This document shows, in pieces, positions 8,788-18,413 of a stretch of 64,000 nucleotides of DNA. The stretch is from NCBI GenBank assembly GCA_015494295.1, contig WGBO01000026.1, positions 1-64,000 of the forward strand, in the 5' to 3' direction. Position 1 is the stretch's first letter, and each line of letters opens with the position of its first letter. The position numbers were made by a program, and so were the translations under genes. The stretch is from Gammaproteobacteria bacterium (GTDB lineage Bacteria; Pseudomonadota; Gammaproteobacteria; DSM-19610). The notes beneath the pieces are model-generated. The model saw only the letters and a program-made list of their open reading frames with translations, made no database searches and was not told where the DNA came from.

Positions 8788-9138
8788 ATGACCCATGAAG
8801 CCAGCATGCAGAACAGCGATCAACGCAGACTCACCCGGGTTGCCTTACCCGACCACCCGCGCATCCTCGACACCCACAGCGGTGAAACCGTCGGCCAACT
8901 GGTCAACCTTTCCGTGGAAGGACTGATGATGATGAGCCCGGCCGCGGTCACGCCCGGGACCCTGATGCAACTGCGTATCCCCCTGCAACGCGGTGACGCC
9001 AGCGTCGAGATCGCGGTCGGCGTGGAATGCCTGTGGTGCGATGCCTCCGACGCGTCCGGCATCAACTGGATGGGGTTTCACATCATCGATATTTCCGATG
9101 ACGACCGGGAAATCATCGCCGGCCTGGTCTACGACTGA
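8788..9138 (+). CDS. PilZ domain protein, c-di-GMP receptor
   Basis: A 116-residue single-domain PilZ protein. The N-terminal ligand motif RRLTR (residues 13-17) and the second motif NLSVEGLMM (about 44-52, matching (D/N)xSxxG) are both intact, so it should bind cyclic di-GMP. ATG at 8788 follows AGGAGACAACC. It is 12 nt downstream of the DUF1631 gene and its last 10 nt overlap the convergent 3' end of dnaQ. The effector output (motility, polysaccharide or surface attachment) is not shown by the sequence. Confidence 0.9.
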   Translation: MTHEASMQNSDQRRLTRVALPDHPRILDTHSGETVGQLVNLSVEGLMMMSPAAVTPGTLMQLRIPLQRGDASVEIAVGVECLWCDASDASGINWMGFHIIDISDDDREIIAGLVYD

Positions 9139-9845
9139 GTCCGGCGCCAGACCACCTCTCCCCCCGAGCTTTTTTCCAGCGTGTCGAGGCAGGCCTCGTG
9201 CGCGGCCAGTTCCTCCGCATCCGGAGCAATCACCCGCAGTGGGGGCCGGTTGGCGTCCAGCCGGCGAATCGTGGCCGCCGCCTGCCCCCCCGCTCCCGCG
9301 TCTTCGGACTCGCCCAGTGACAGCGTGACCTGTCCGCCGGTCATCGCCAGGTAGACGTCGGCCAGGATCTCCGCGTCGAGCAAGGCGCCGTGCAGTTCGC
9401 GGCTGGAGTTGTCGATATCGTAACGCTTGCACAGGGCGTCCAGTGTATTCTTCTGGCCGGGGTGCATGCGCCGCGCCATTGCCAGGGTGTCGAGCACGCC
9501 ACACAGTTCGTCCACCGACTGCTCCGCGCCGCACAGTTTCAGTTCGTGGTTGATGAAACCCACGTCGAAGGGCGCGTTGTGAATCACCAGCTCCGCGCCG
9601 CGGATGAAGTCGACGAAATCATCCACCACGTCCGCGAACACCGGCTTGTCGGCAAGAAACTCGTTGGTGATGCCGTGGATCTCGATGGCGCCGGGGTCGA
9701 TCAGGCGTTCCGGCTGAATGTACTGGTGGTAGGTTCTGCCGGTGAGCTTGCGGTCGACCAGCTCCACGCAACCGATTTCGATGATGCGGTGACCCTCGCG
9801 CGGTTCGAGGCCGGTGGTTTCGGTATCCAGTACGATCTGTCGCAT
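9129..9845 (-). CDS. dnaQ: DNA polymerase III epsilon subunit (proofreading exonuclease)
   Basis: A 238-residue DnaQ. Exo I (VLDTETTGLEP, residues 5-15), Exo II (HNAPFDVGF, about 89-97) and Exo III epsilon (HGALLDAEILADVY, about 155-168) are all present, giving the DEDDh 3'-5' exonuclease that proofreads in the Pol III core. A linker and a C-terminal tail that would bind the alpha subunit follow. It lies 3 nt after rnhA on the same strand. In E. coli dnaQ and rnhA are divergent, so the co-directional order here is different. Confidence 0.95.
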   Translation of the reverse strand: MRQIVLDTETTGLEPREGHRIIEIGCVELVDRKLTGRTYHQYIQPERLIDPGAIEIHGITNEFLADKPVFADVVDDFVDFIRGAELVIHNAPFDVGFINHELKLCGAEQSVDELCGVLDTLAMARRMHPGQKNTLDALCKRYDIDNSSRELHGALLDAEILADVYLAMTGGQVTLSLGESEDAGAGGQAAATIRRLDANRPPLRVIAPDAEELAAHEACLDTLEKSSGGEVVWRRTQS

Positions 9846-9848
9846 GTG

Positions 9849-10286
9849 CTAGTTCTCCAGTTGTTCGATACCGCGGTTGGCCAGTTCGTCGGCGCGCTCG
9901 TTTTCGGCGTGGCCACTGTGCCCCTTGACCCAGTGCCAGGATATCTCGTGGCGCTGCGTGGCCTCGTCCAGGCGTTTCCAAAGGTCCGCGTTCTTGACCG
10001 GCTTGCGCGCCGCCGTCTTCCAGCCGCGCTTCTTCCAGTTCGGCAACCACTCGGTAATGCCGCTGCGCACGTATACCGAATCGGTGGTCAGGCGCACCTT
10101 GCAGGGCCGCTTGAGACTCTCCAGCGCCTTGATGGCCGCCATCAGCTCCATGCGGTTGTTGGTAGTGTCGGGTTCACCTCCGAACAGTTCCTTCTCGTGA
10201 CCGTTGTAGCGCAGCAAGGCGCCCCAGCCACCCGGCCCGGGGTTGCCCTTGCAGGCGCCGTCGGTAAAGATTTCCACGTCAGCCAT
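9849..10286 (-). CDS. rnhA: ribonuclease HI
   Basis: A 145-residue RNase HI that cleaves RNA in RNA-DNA hybrids using two metal ions. The active-site acids are visible in [31 protein letters not shown] and ADELAN, and the basic handle region [17 protein letters not shown] is present. The ATG at 10286 matches the E. coli start (VEIFTDG follows directly) and has AGGAGGTC upstream. The longer ATG at 10322 would add 12 residues without support. Its first 8 bases overlap the methyltransferase gene upstream, and dnaQ follows after 3 nt. Confidence 0.96.
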   Translation of the reverse strand: MADVEIFTDGACKGNPGPGGWGALLRYNGHEKELFGGEPDTTNNRMELMAAIKALESLKRPCKVRLTTDSVYVRSGITEWLPNWKKRGWKTAARKPVKNADLWKRLDEATQRHEISWHWVKGHSGHAENERADELANRGIEQLEN

Positions 10287-11070
10287 GTCTAGGCAGACCT
10301 CCTCCTCGTGATTCGATGACACTGCCGGCCAGGATGGCGCGGCGCGGCCGCCAGCGCGGCTTGACCGGCGTCAGTGTGGCGACGCGTTTCTTCGCCACCA
10401 GCAGGTAGGACGCCGCCAGCCACGGCCAGCGGTCCCGGTGCAGGCGCCGCAGGATACCCCGGCGGTCGCGCCCCAGCCCGTAGGCCCAGGGCGGGTGCGG
10501 GAACAGGTAGCGGGTCAGCACGGTATCGAAACCCAGCAGCGACAGCCAGTCCTTCAGGCGCTGCACGCCGATGAAACGCAGCGACCAGGGCGCGTCAGCC
10601 TCGCGCCCCGCCAGCAGGCGCCGCAAGCCCCACCACCCCCAGGGGTTGAATCCCAGAACGATCACGTGCCCCTCGGGAATCAGGCAGCGATCGATCTCGC
10701 GCAACACCCGGTGCGGGTCCCGCGCCACCTCCAGCGCGTGCGGCAGCACGAAGGCGTCGATGCTGTCCGACAGGTAGGGCAACTGCTCGCTGTACGCGAG
10801 CACGCCCGGCGCCGGCTCCAGCCCCTCGCGGCAACAGGTCTGGGTGATGCGGTGAATGATGCGGCTGGCCTGCAACGACTCCAGCTCACAGGAAGGGTCG
10901 ACCACCACCAGGTGATAGCCGAACACGTCGCACAACACTTCGCGCAGCGCCGCCTGCTCGGCCTCCGCCAGGTGGCGTCCGAGCGGTTGCCCGCACCATC
11001 CGCGCAAGCTTTGCAGCCGCGCGGCGCCGGGGTATGCACTGCTGTTTCGCGCCGCCATTGCGGAGATCAT
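10279..11070 (-). CDS. SAM-dependent methyltransferase (YafS-like)
   Basis: A 263-residue class I methyltransferase. The Rossmann core has a divergent motif I ([16 protein letters not shown]), followed by [27 protein letters not shown] (motif IV region) and [18 protein letters not shown], a stretch typical of the YafS group found between gloB and rnhA. The substrate is unknown. ATG at 11058 is an alternative start; neither has a good ribosome-binding site. The gene overlaps rnhA by 8 nt. The usual neighbour gloB is absent between this gene and the divergent mltD. Confidence 0.85.
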   Translation of the reverse strand: MISAMAARNSSAYPGAARLQSLRGWCGQPLGRHLAEAEQAALREVLCDVFGYHLVVVDPSCELESLQASRIIHRITQTCCREGLEPAPGVLAYSEQLPYLSDSIDAFVLPHALEVARDPHRVLREIDRCLIPEGHVIVLGFNPWGWWGLRRLLAGREADAPWSLRFIGVQRLKDWLSLLGFDTVLTRYLFPHPPWAYGLGRDRRGILRRLHRDRWPWLAASYLLVAKKRVATLTPVKPRWRPRRAILAGSVIESRGGGLPRHG

Positions 11071-11210
11071 AACGCATACCGGGGCCCACGCCCCAGTGCT
11101 TGACGCACACCGGCCAGGCTGTCAGCATAACGCCCCGGAAAATCCCGAAATCCTTTACTGATCACACGCTTGTCGCTCAACTACGCGGGCGCGGCGCCGA
11201 TAGGAACACT

Positions 11211-12809
11211 ATGTTCACGCCAACCCGGATCCTGTTCCCGGCACTCGCCGCCCTGCTGCTCGGCGCCTGCGCGGCCCCACAGCACAACGCGCGACCGGAG
11301 CCCGTGGCGCAAGTCCGCGATGAAACCCCGGCCCCGGCCCTGCCACTGCTGGCCTCGGCGCAACCGCTGACCGGCATCCTCTCCGAACCGCCCGCGGTGG
11401 CGGCGCCCACCGACCTGTGGGAAGCCATGCGCCGCGACTTCGGCCTGCCGGCCAACAACAATCGCCGTGTGCAGGTGCAGCGTGACTGGTACGCGCGTCA
11501 CCCGAGCTACCTGCGCCGCGTCAGCCAGCGCGCCGGCCGCTACGCCGCCTACATCCTGCAACAGGTGCAGGCGCGCGGTATGCCCGCCGAGATCGCGTTG
11601 CTGCCAGTGGTGGAAAGCGCCTACGATCCCTTCGCCTACTCGCACGGGCGCGCCGCCGGCCTGTGGCAGTTCATTCCCGGCACCGGCAAGCGCTTCGGCC
11701 TGAAACAGGACTGGTGGTACGACGGCCGCCGCGATCTGGTCGAATCGACCCGCGCCGCGCTCGACTACCTCGAGTACCTGCACCGCCATTTCGACGGCGA
11801 CTGGCTGCTCGCGCTGGCGGCCTACAACTCGGGCGAGGGCACGGTGCGCAAGGCCGTGCGCCGCAACCGCCGGAAAGGCAAGCCGGTGAGTTTCTGGGAT
11901 CTGGACCTGCCGCGCGAAACGCGCGCCTACGTGCCCAAGCTGGTGGCGCTGAAACAACTGGTCAACTCGCCGGAGAAATACGGCGTGACACTGACGCCCA
12001 TCGACGTGCGGCCGCCGTTCGAAATCATCGACACCGGCGGCCAGATCGACCTCGCGGTGGCCGCCGACCTGGCCGCGACCGACCTCGATACCCTGTACCG
12101 CTTCAATCCCGGCTTCAACCAGTGGGCGACGCCGCCCGGGGGACCGCACCGCCTGCTGATCCCGCGCGCGCAGGCCGAGCGTTTCCGCGCCGGCATCGCC
12201 AGCCTGCCGCCCGACAAGCGCATCCACTGGGTGCGCCACAAGGTCGGCAGCGGCCAGACCCTGAGCCACATCGCGCGCCGCTACCACACCACCGTGGACG
12301 CGCTGAAGGCGGCCAACCAGATCCGCGGCCATACCATCCGCGCCGGCAAGTACCTGCTGGTGCCGGTATCCAGCACCGGCCAGGAGAACTACCGCCTGAG
12401 CGCCGCGCAACGACTCAGCCGCAAGCAGAGCGCCTCGCGCAAGGGGCAACGCACCCAGCACGTGGTGGCCCGCGGCGACACCTTCTGGGACCTGTCGCGC
12501 CAGTACAAGGTCAGCATACGCAAGCTGGCCGCCTGGAACGGCATGGCGCCCGGCGATCCGCTGCGCGTGGGGCAGAAGCTGGTGATCTGGACCCGCCAGC
12601 CGCTCCCCACCAGCGGCCACCCCGGCGCGCAACGGCGCACGCTCTACTACACGGTGCGCAAGGGCGACTCCCTGTCACGCATCTCCAGCCGCTTCAAGGT
12701 CCGGGTCAGCGACCTGCGGCGCTGGAACGGATTGCCGGCACGGGGCTACCTGCAACCTGGCCAGCGTCTCAAGTTGTACGTCGACGTCACACGCCAGACC
12801 GGCACTTGA
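11211..12809 (+). CDS. mltD: membrane-bound lytic murein transglycosylase D with three LysM repeats
   Basis: A 532-residue outer-membrane lipoprotein that cleaves peptidoglycan to 1,6-anhydro-muropeptides. The lipobox LLLGAC places the acylated Cys near residue 19. The SLT domain (about 100-230) has the catalytic Glu in PVVESAYDPFAYS, then GLWQFIPGTGKRFGL and LALAAYNSGEG. Three LysM repeats follow: about 345-388 (SGQTLSHIARRYHTT), 418-462 (RGDTFWDLSRQYKVS) and 482-527 (KGDSLSRISSRFKVR), which bind glycan strands. ATG at 11211 follows AGGAACACT. The 3' end overlaps the convergent P-type ATPase gene by 23 nt. Confidence 0.95.
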   Translation: MFTPTRILFPALAALLLGACAAPQHNARPEPVAQVRDETPAPALPLLASAQPLTGILSEPPAVAAPTDLWEAMRRDFGLPANNNRRVQVQRDWYARHPSYLRRVSQRAGRYAAYILQQVQARGMPAEIALLPVVESAYDPFAYSHGRAAGLWQFIPGTGKRFGLKQDWWYDGRRDLVESTRAALDYLEYLHRHFDGDWLLALAAYNSGEGTVRKAVRRNRRKGKPVSFWDLDLPRETRAYVPKLVALKQLVNSPEKYGVTLTPIDVRPPFEIIDTGGQIDLAVAADLAATDLDTLYRFNPGFNQWATPPGGPHRLLIPRAQAERFRAGIASLPPDKRIHWVRHKVGSGQTLSHIARRYHTTVDALKAANQIRGHTIRAGKYLLVPVSSTGQENYRLSAAQRLSRKQSASRKGQRTQHVVARGDTFWDLSRQYKVSIRKLAAWNGMAPGDPLRVGQKLVIWTRQPLPTSGHPGAQRRTLYYTVRKGDSLSRISSRFKVRVSDLRRWNGLPARGYLQPGQRLKLYVDVTRQTGT

Positions 12810-15477
12810 TGCGCCGCAGCAGGGCCTTTTCCGCTTCCACCAGCACCAGCACCGACGAGGCGACCAGCAGGATCCGCCACCAGGTCGGCGCGTCGAGATC
12901 CGCGGTGCCAAACATCGCCTGCATCGGTTCCAGGTGGGAAAAGGCGAGTTGGAGAACCACCAGTACCGCGATGGCGACCAATACCCAGGGGTTGCCGGTC
13001 AGGCCGGCGCGATTGAGCACCGGCGCGGTGATGTAGCGCGAGTTGAACAGGTAGAAAATCTCGAACGCCACCAGCGTGTTCACCGCCACGGTGCGCGCCA
13101 CCTCGATGCTCGCGCCCCGCGCCTGCTCCCAAAGGTACAGGCCGAAGGTGCCGCCCATGAGGATCAGCGCCACGAACAGCACCCGCCACAGCAACAAAGG
13201 CGAAAGCAGCGGCTCGCCGGGATCGCGCGGCGGACGCCGCATCACATCGGGCTCTGGCGGCTCGAACGCCAGCGACAGCGCCAGCGTCACCGCTGTGACC
13301 ATGTTCACCCACAGAATCTGCACCGGCGTCAGCGGCATCTGCTGAAAACCGAACAGGATGGCGGCAAGAATCACCAGCGCCTCACCGCCGTTGGTGGGCA
13401 GGATGAACAGGATGGCCTTCTTCAGGTTGTCGTGTACCGTCCGGCCCTCCTCCACCGCGTGCGCGATGGAGGCAAAATTGTCGTCGGCCAGCACCATCTC
13501 CGCCGCTTCCCGGGCCGCCTCGGTGCCGTTGCGCCCCATCGCGGTGCCGACATCTGCGCGCTTCAGCGCCGGGGCGTCGTTGACGCCATCGCCGGTCATC
13601 GCCACCACCAGGCACCGGGCCTGCAGCAGCTTCACCAGGCGCAGCTTGTGGCCGGGATCGACGCGCGCAAACACATCCACCTCGAGTACCCGCTGTCGCA
13701 ACTGCTCGTCACTCATGCGCTCGAGTTCCTGCCCGGTGAGCGCCTCGCGGGTATTGACCAGATGAATCTGGCGCGCAATGGCGAGCGCGGTTCCGGCGTG
13801 GTCGCCGGTGATCATCTTCACCCGTATGCCGGCCTGCTGGCAGATCCGGATGGCCGCGATGGCTTCCTCCCGTGGCGGGTCGATGAGCCCGAACAGCCCC
13901 AGCAACACCAGCCCCCCACCGACATCGTCGAAACTCAGTTCCAGCTTGCCGGCGTCCACCGGCCGCGCCGCGATCGCCAGCACACGCTGTCCCTGCCCTG
14001 CCAGTTCGCGCACCCGCGCCTGCCATGCCGCCGCGTCCAGGGGCGCGTCGCCGTCCGCCGTGCGCTGGCGATCGCACATATCCAGAACCCGCTCCGGCGC
14101 TCCCTTGACGAAAATGAAGGCTTCGCCGGCGTGACTGTGGTGCAGGGTCGCCATGAAACGGTGCTCGGACTCGAACGGGATAAGGTCGGTACGCGGAAAC
14201 TCTTTCGCCACCGTGTGGATATCCAGGCCAGCGCGCGCGCCGGCCACCAGCAGGGCGCCTTCCATCGGGTCACCGTGCACCCGCCATTCACCGTCGCGCT
14301 GTTCCAGCGCGGCGTCGTTGCACAGCACGGCGGCGCGTGTCACTTCCTGCAACACGCGCGCGCTGTCGGCCCCGGGCGACCTGCCCTCCACGCTGACCGC
14401 GCCGTGCGGGTCGTATCCGGTACCCTCCACCTCGAACAGGAAGCCCGCGGCGGCGATGTTGCGCACCGTCATCTCGTTACGGGTGATGGTGCCGGTCTTG
14501 TCCGAACAGATGACGCTGACCGCGCCCAGTGTCTCGACAGCGGGCAGGCGGCGGATAATGGCGTTGCGCCGCGCCATACGCTGCACGCCGATCGCCAGGG
14601 TGATGCTCATGATGGCCGGCAGGCCCTCGGGGATCGCCGCCACCGCGAGACTCACCGCCGCCAGGAACATCTCCGCGGCGTGGTAACCGCGCGCCAGCAC
14701 GCCGAACGCGAAAGTGAGCGCCGCCACCGCCAGGATGGCAACCGTCAACCAGCGCCCGAACTGCGTCATCTGCCGCAACAGGGGGGTGGTGACCGTTTCC
14801 ACCTCCGACACCAGGCTGCTGATGCGCCCGATCTCGGTATCGGCGCCGGTCGCCACCACTACCCCGGCGCCCTGCCCGTGAGTCACCAGGGTACCGGAAT
14901 AGGCCATGCATGCGCGGTCGCCGATCACCGCGTCCGCCGCCACCGGCTCCGGCGTCTTCTCCACCGCCAGCGATTCACCGGTCAGAACCGCCTCCTGCAT
15001 CTGCAAACCGTGCACCCGGAACAGCCGCAGGTCGGCCGGCACCTTGTCGCCGGGCTGCAACATCACCACGTCCCCCGGCACCAGCTCGCGGGCGGGAATG
15101 ACTTGCTGGCGACCATCGCGCATCACCATGGCGTTCGGCGACAGCATGCGGCGAATCGCATCGAGCGCATCCTCGGCCTTGCCTTCCTGCACGAAACCGA
15201 TCAGCGCATTGACGAGCACCACGCCAAGAATGACTGCCGCGTCCAGCCCATGGCCCAGCGCGGCGGTCACCGTGCCGGCCACAATCAATACATAGATGAG
15301 GACATTGTGGAACTGGCCCAGGAAACGCGACAGGGCGCCGCGCCGCGGCGGCCCCGGCAAGCGGTTGGGTCCGTGGCGCGCAAGCCGGCGCTGCGCCTCC
15401 TGCGCGGACAGCCCATCCGGTGTGGACTCCAATGCTGCCAGCACTTCCGCAATGTCGCGAGCGTGCCAGTCCGCCAT
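12787..15477 (-). CDS. P2-type cation-transporting ATPase
   Basis: An 896-residue P-type ATPase. In order: cation-ATPase N domain (about 1-70), actuator domain with TGES (EAVLTGESLAVEK), transmembrane PEGLPA motif in helix 4, phosphorylation motif DKTGTITRNEMTV, nucleotide domain with KGAPE, hinge TGDGVNDAPALKRADVG, and a C-terminal set of helices. PEGLPA and the C-terminal domain place it in the P2 group (Ca2+, Na+ or Mg2+ type) rather than heavy-metal pumps. The ion is not decided by sequence alone. ATG at 15477 has AAGGGGG six bases upstream; ATG at 15483 overlaps the upstream stop codon (ATGA). It is the last gene of the nhaR-led cluster. Confidence 0.93.
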   Translation of the reverse strand: MADWHARDIAEVLAALESTPDGLSAQEAQRRLARHGPNRLPGPPRRGALSRFLGQFHNVLIYVLIVAGTVTAALGHGLDAAVILGVVLVNALIGFVQEGKAEDALDAIRRMLSPNAMVMRDGRQQVIPARELVPGDVVMLQPGDKVPADLRLFRVHGLQMQEAVLTGESLAVEKTPEPVAADAVIGDRACMAYSGTLVTHGQGAGVVVATGADTEIGRISSLVSEVETVTTPLLRQMTQFGRWLTVAILAVAALTFAFGVLARGYHAAEMFLAAVSLAVAAIPEGLPAIMSITLAIGVQRMARRNAIIRRLPAVETLGAVSVICSDKTGTITRNEMTVRNIAAAGFLFEVEGTGYDPHGAVSVEGRSPGADSARVLQEVTRAAVLCNDAALEQRDGEWRVHGDPMEGALLVAGARAGLDIHTVAKEFPRTDLIPFESEHRFMATLHHSHAGEAFIFVKGAPERVLDMCDRQRTADGDAPLDAAAWQARVRELAGQGQRVLAIAARPVDAGKLELSFDDVGGGLVLLGLFGLIDPPREEAIAAIRICQQAGIRVKMITGDHAGTALAIARQIHLVNTREALTGQELERMSDEQLRQRVLEVDVFARVDPGHKLRLVKLLQARCLVVAMTGDGVNDAPALKRADVGTAMGRNGTEAAREAAEMVLADDNFASIAHAVEEGRTVHDNLKKAILFILPTNGGEALVILAAILFGFQQMPLTPVQILWVNMVTAVTLALSLAFEPPEPDVMRRPPRDPGEPLLSPLLLWRVLFVALILMGGTFGLYLWEQARGASIEVARTVAVNTLVAFEIFYLFNSRYITAPVLNRAGLTGNPWVLVAIAVLVVLQLAFSHLEPMQAMFGTADLDAPTWWRILLVASSVLVLVEAEKALLRRIKCRSGV

Positions 15478-15479
15478 GC

Positions 15480-17174
15480 TCATCCCCCTTCCATGCCGCG
15501 ATTGATCCGGCCGTAGTAGTCGTTGCGAAACCGCTTCAGGGCATCCCTGACGACGCGCTCGTCCGCGCCCATGTGCAACAGAGCGGCGCGCGCCAGTTCG
15601 GCGCTCGCCTCCAGCGTCTCCGACACCGTGTAGTATGCACCGAGCGCACGCAATGCGCGGCATCGTTCCAGGTCATGTCCGCGCGCGAACACCCGTGTCG
15701 CGGGAAACGCGGAATGCAGCGTCGCCACCACCCGTTCGGTGGCGTCCTGGTCGTCGATGGACACGATCACCAGCGGCGACCCGGACACGCCCGCCGCGCG
15801 CAGAACTTCCGGCCGCGAGGCGTCGCCGTAGAATACCGAACGTCCTTCGCCACGCTCTCGCTCGACTATCGTGGCGTTGCATTCGATCGCCACGTAAGGA
15901 ATTTTCATCTGCTCCAGAATATACCCGATGCGCTGTCCCATGCGGCCGTAGCCGGCCAGCACCACCGGCGACGCCTCCTGCGCGCCGGTGGCGGGCGCCA
16001 ACGGCAAGGGATCGGCGCTCGCGCCCGCAAACACGCGCCTGGCCGATATTTCCAGCAACGGCGTCGCAAGCATGCTTAACAACACAACGATCAGCAGTTG
16101 CTGAAACAGGGTTTCTTCCAGCAGGCCGGCGCCCTTGGCGAGCGCGAACAGTACCAGCGCGAACTCGCCGCTCTGCGCCAGCAGCAGTGCAAGCGACAGG
16201 GAAGTCCGGGTCGGCAGGCCAAACAGCCGCGACAGCGGCCACAGGGCCAGGAACTTCACCGTCATCAGAGCCAGCACCCCACCCAGCAACGGCAATGGCT
16301 GCGCCAGGAACAGACCGAGGTTCAGCGACATGCCCATCGACATGAAAAACAGGCCCAGCAGCAGGCCGCGGAAAGGCTGGATCTCGGCAACGATCTGGTG
16401 CCGGTAGGAGGAATCGGCGATCAACAGGCCGGCCACGAAAGCACCCATGGCCATCGACAGGCCGACACGTTCCATCGCCAGCGCCGAACCCAGAACCAGC
16501 AACAATGCCGAGGCCGTGAATATCTCCGGCGAACCGGAGCGCGCCAGCAACCTGAACAGGCTGCTCAGCAGGTAGCGGGCGACAATGACGATAACGAGCA
16601 GGATGGCGAGCGCCTCGGCCAGCGCCACGAACATTTCCCCGGCAACCGCCAGTTCCGGCGCCGCGATCAGAGACACGTATGCCAGCAGCGGCACCACCGC
16701 CAGATCCTGCAACAGCAGTACCGCGACCGCCGGGCGGCCGTAGCCGCCGGACAGCATTTTCCGCTCCGCCAGCAGTTGCAAGACGAAGGCGGTGGAGGAC
16801 AGGGCCAGCGCCAGGCCGATCAACAGGGCAATACGCCAGTTCACGTCCGTCAGCGTGTGCACCGCCAGGGTGACGATGACACCAGTCACCACTACTTGCA
16901 GGCTGCCGAGACCGAGCACCAGCCCCTTCATCTTCCACAATCGCGAGGGATTGATCTCGATGCCAATCACGAACAACAACAACACCACGCCGAGTTCGGC
17001 CAGGTGGGCGATTTCGTCGTAGTTGCGGATATAGCCCAGTCCCGAGGGACCCAGCACAACACCCGCCACCAGAAAACCCGGGATCGCACCCAGACCCAAC
17101 GACTGGAACAGTGGAACCGCAATGACCGCCGCCGCCAGCAGGATGATGATATCAAGCAGGTAGCCGGCATCCAT
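15480..17174 (-). CDS. KefB/KefC-type cation:proton antiporter (CPA2) with RCK domain
   Basis: A 564-residue CPA2 antiporter. About 12 membrane segments cover 1-375 (LLDIIILLAAAVIAVPLFQ at the start; LALSSTAFVLQLL and LLLQDLAVVPLLA in the core). The cytoplasmic TrkA-N/RCK domain begins near 400 with the nucleotide motif GYGRMG and runs to the end. Family members exchange K+ or Na+ for H+, often gated by NAD(H) or glutathione adducts; no KefG/KefF-type ancillary flavoprotein is adjacent. It sits 9 nt after the CPA antiporter gene and immediately before the P-type ATPase. Confidence 0.92.
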   Translation of the reverse strand: MDAGYLLDIIILLAAAVIAVPLFQSLGLGAIPGFLVAGVVLGPSGLGYIRNYDEIAHLAELGVVLLLFVIGIEINPSRLWKMKGLVLGLGSLQVVVTGVIVTLAVHTLTDVNWRIALLIGLALALSSTAFVLQLLAERKMLSGGYGRPAVAVLLLQDLAVVPLLAYVSLIAAPELAVAGEMFVALAEALAILLVIVIVARYLLSSLFRLLARSGSPEIFTASALLLVLGSALAMERVGLSMAMGAFVAGLLIADSSYRHQIVAEIQPFRGLLLGLFFMSMGMSLNLGLFLAQPLPLLGGVLALMTVKFLALWPLSRLFGLPTRTSLSLALLLAQSGEFALVLFALAKGAGLLEETLFQQLLIVVLLSMLATPLLEISARRVFAGASADPLPLAPATGAQEASPVVLAGYGRMGQRIGYILEQMKIPYVAIECNATIVERERGEGRSVFYGDASRPEVLRAAGVSGSPLVIVSIDDQDATERVVATLHSAFPATRVFARGHDLERCRALRALGAYYTVSETLEASAELARAALLHMGADERVVRDALKRFRNDYYGRINRGMEGG

Positions 17175-17183
17175 GGCGACGAC

Positions 17184-18413
17184 TCAGGGCGACGCGCGCC
17201 CGACGGGGGCCGCCATGCGGTCGCCGAAACGCCCGTAGAACCATTTCATGACGAAAGGCGGCACCAGGGTGGTGAGCGCAATCACGATCACCATACCAGC
17301 GTAGATCTCGTTGCTGAAGATACCGCTCACCCGCCCCAGTTCCGCGAAGATCAGGCCGACCTCGCCACGCGGGACCATGGCCATGCCGATACTCCAGCGC
17401 GCCAGCCAGGATTCGCGGATCAGGAAGGCACCGAACAGCTTGCCGACGATGGCCGCCGCCAGCAGCGAGACCGAGAATCCCCAGATGAACGGCGAGCCCC
17501 AGTCGATTTCACGCAAGTTCAGGGACAGACCGACGAACACGAAAAAGATCGGCGTGAACAGTTGCACGATCGGCTTCATCTGGTCCTCGACGCGGTGCGC
17601 GAAGTTCTCGTCGGCGTGCAGGGCCACGCCCAGGGGAAGAAAGAAACGCCGCGACAGGGCCAGCCCGGCCGCGAATCCACCGAGCAGTTCCGGCGCGCCC
17701 AGCACGTGCGCAAGCCAGGCGAAGAACAGCACCAGCGACACGATGCTGGTCGGCAACAGCCCGGGGATCTTGCTCACTTCGTCGAAGTGCTTGATCACCA
17801 GCGACATCAGCCGCGCGGCGACCGGGGCCAGCACGAAGAAGGCGCCCACGAACAACAACACCCGGCCGGCATTGACCAGGCTGACGCCACCATCGGTCGA
17901 GAACTCGTACAGCAGGGCCAGCAGGATGACGCCCAGCACGTCGTCGAGCACCGCCGCGCCGAGCACGATCTGGCCTTCGGGCGAATGTTGCCGGCGCAGG
18001 TCCGACAATACCCGCACGGTAATGCCGATACTGGTGGCGGTGAGGGTGCCGCCGATGAACAGGGATACCAGCAGTGACAGGCCGAACACCCAGTAGGACA
18101 GCGCGAACCCCAGCAGCAGCGGCACCACGAAGCCGGCAAACGCCACTACCACCGACTTCAGGCCGGTACTGACCAGGCGCTTGATATCGGTTTCCAGCCC
18201 GACCTCGAACAACAGCAGGATGATGCCGATCTCGGCCATCAGCTTGATCGCCTCGACCGGCTCGATCCAGCCCAGCAGGCTGGGCCCCAGCACCACCCCG
18301 GCGAAAAGTTCGCCGATGACGGCGGGCGCCTCCAGACGCGTGGCCAGTTCGGCGAAGATCCTCGCCGTCAGCAGGATGATCAGCAGGAAAAGGAAAAACT
18401 CATGGGTTTGCAT
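17184..18413 (-). CDS. cation:proton antiporter, CPA family without regulatory domain
   Basis: A 409-residue membrane antiporter with about 12-13 helices. The paired acidic residues of the transport site are in GAAVLDDVLGVILLAL (helix 5 region), preceded by GGTLTATSIGITVRVL. It ends shortly after the last helix, with no RCK or USP domain. The closest families are the KefB-like/NapA-type Na+/H+ exchangers. ATG at 18413 (MQTHEFFLF) was chosen over the ORF extension, which has a low-complexity Arg-rich leader. It overlaps nhaA by 14 nt. Confidence 0.88.
   Translation of the reverse strand: MQTHEFFLFLLIILLTARIFAELATRLEAPAVIGELFAGVVLGPSLLGWIEPVEAIKLMAEIGIILLLFEVGLETDIKRLVSTGLKSVVVAFAGFVVPLLLGFALSYWVFGLSLLVSLFIGGTLTATSIGITVRVLSDLRRQHSPEGQIVLGAAVLDDVLGVILLALLYEFSTDGGVSLVNAGRVLLFVGAFFVLAPVAARLMSLVIKHFDEVSKIPGLLPTSIVSLVLFFAWLAHVLGAPELLGGFAAGLALSRRFFLPLGVALHADENFAHRVEDQMKPIVQLFTPIFFVFVGLSLNLREIDWGSPFIWGFSVSLLAAAIVGKLFGAFLIRESWLARWSIGMAMVPRGEVGLIFAELGRVSGIFSNEIYAGMVIVIALTTLVPPFVMKWFYGRFGDRMAAPVGRASP

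Noticed and set aside
12934..15516. An 860-codon plus-strand open frame opposite the P-type ATPase
   Set aside because: It is antisense to a clear ATPase, rich in Arg, His and Gln, without domains; an effect of high GC in the opposite frame.
16098..18077. A 659-codon Gln/Arg/His-rich plus-strand frame
   Set aside because: Shadow of two antiporter genes; low-complexity composition.
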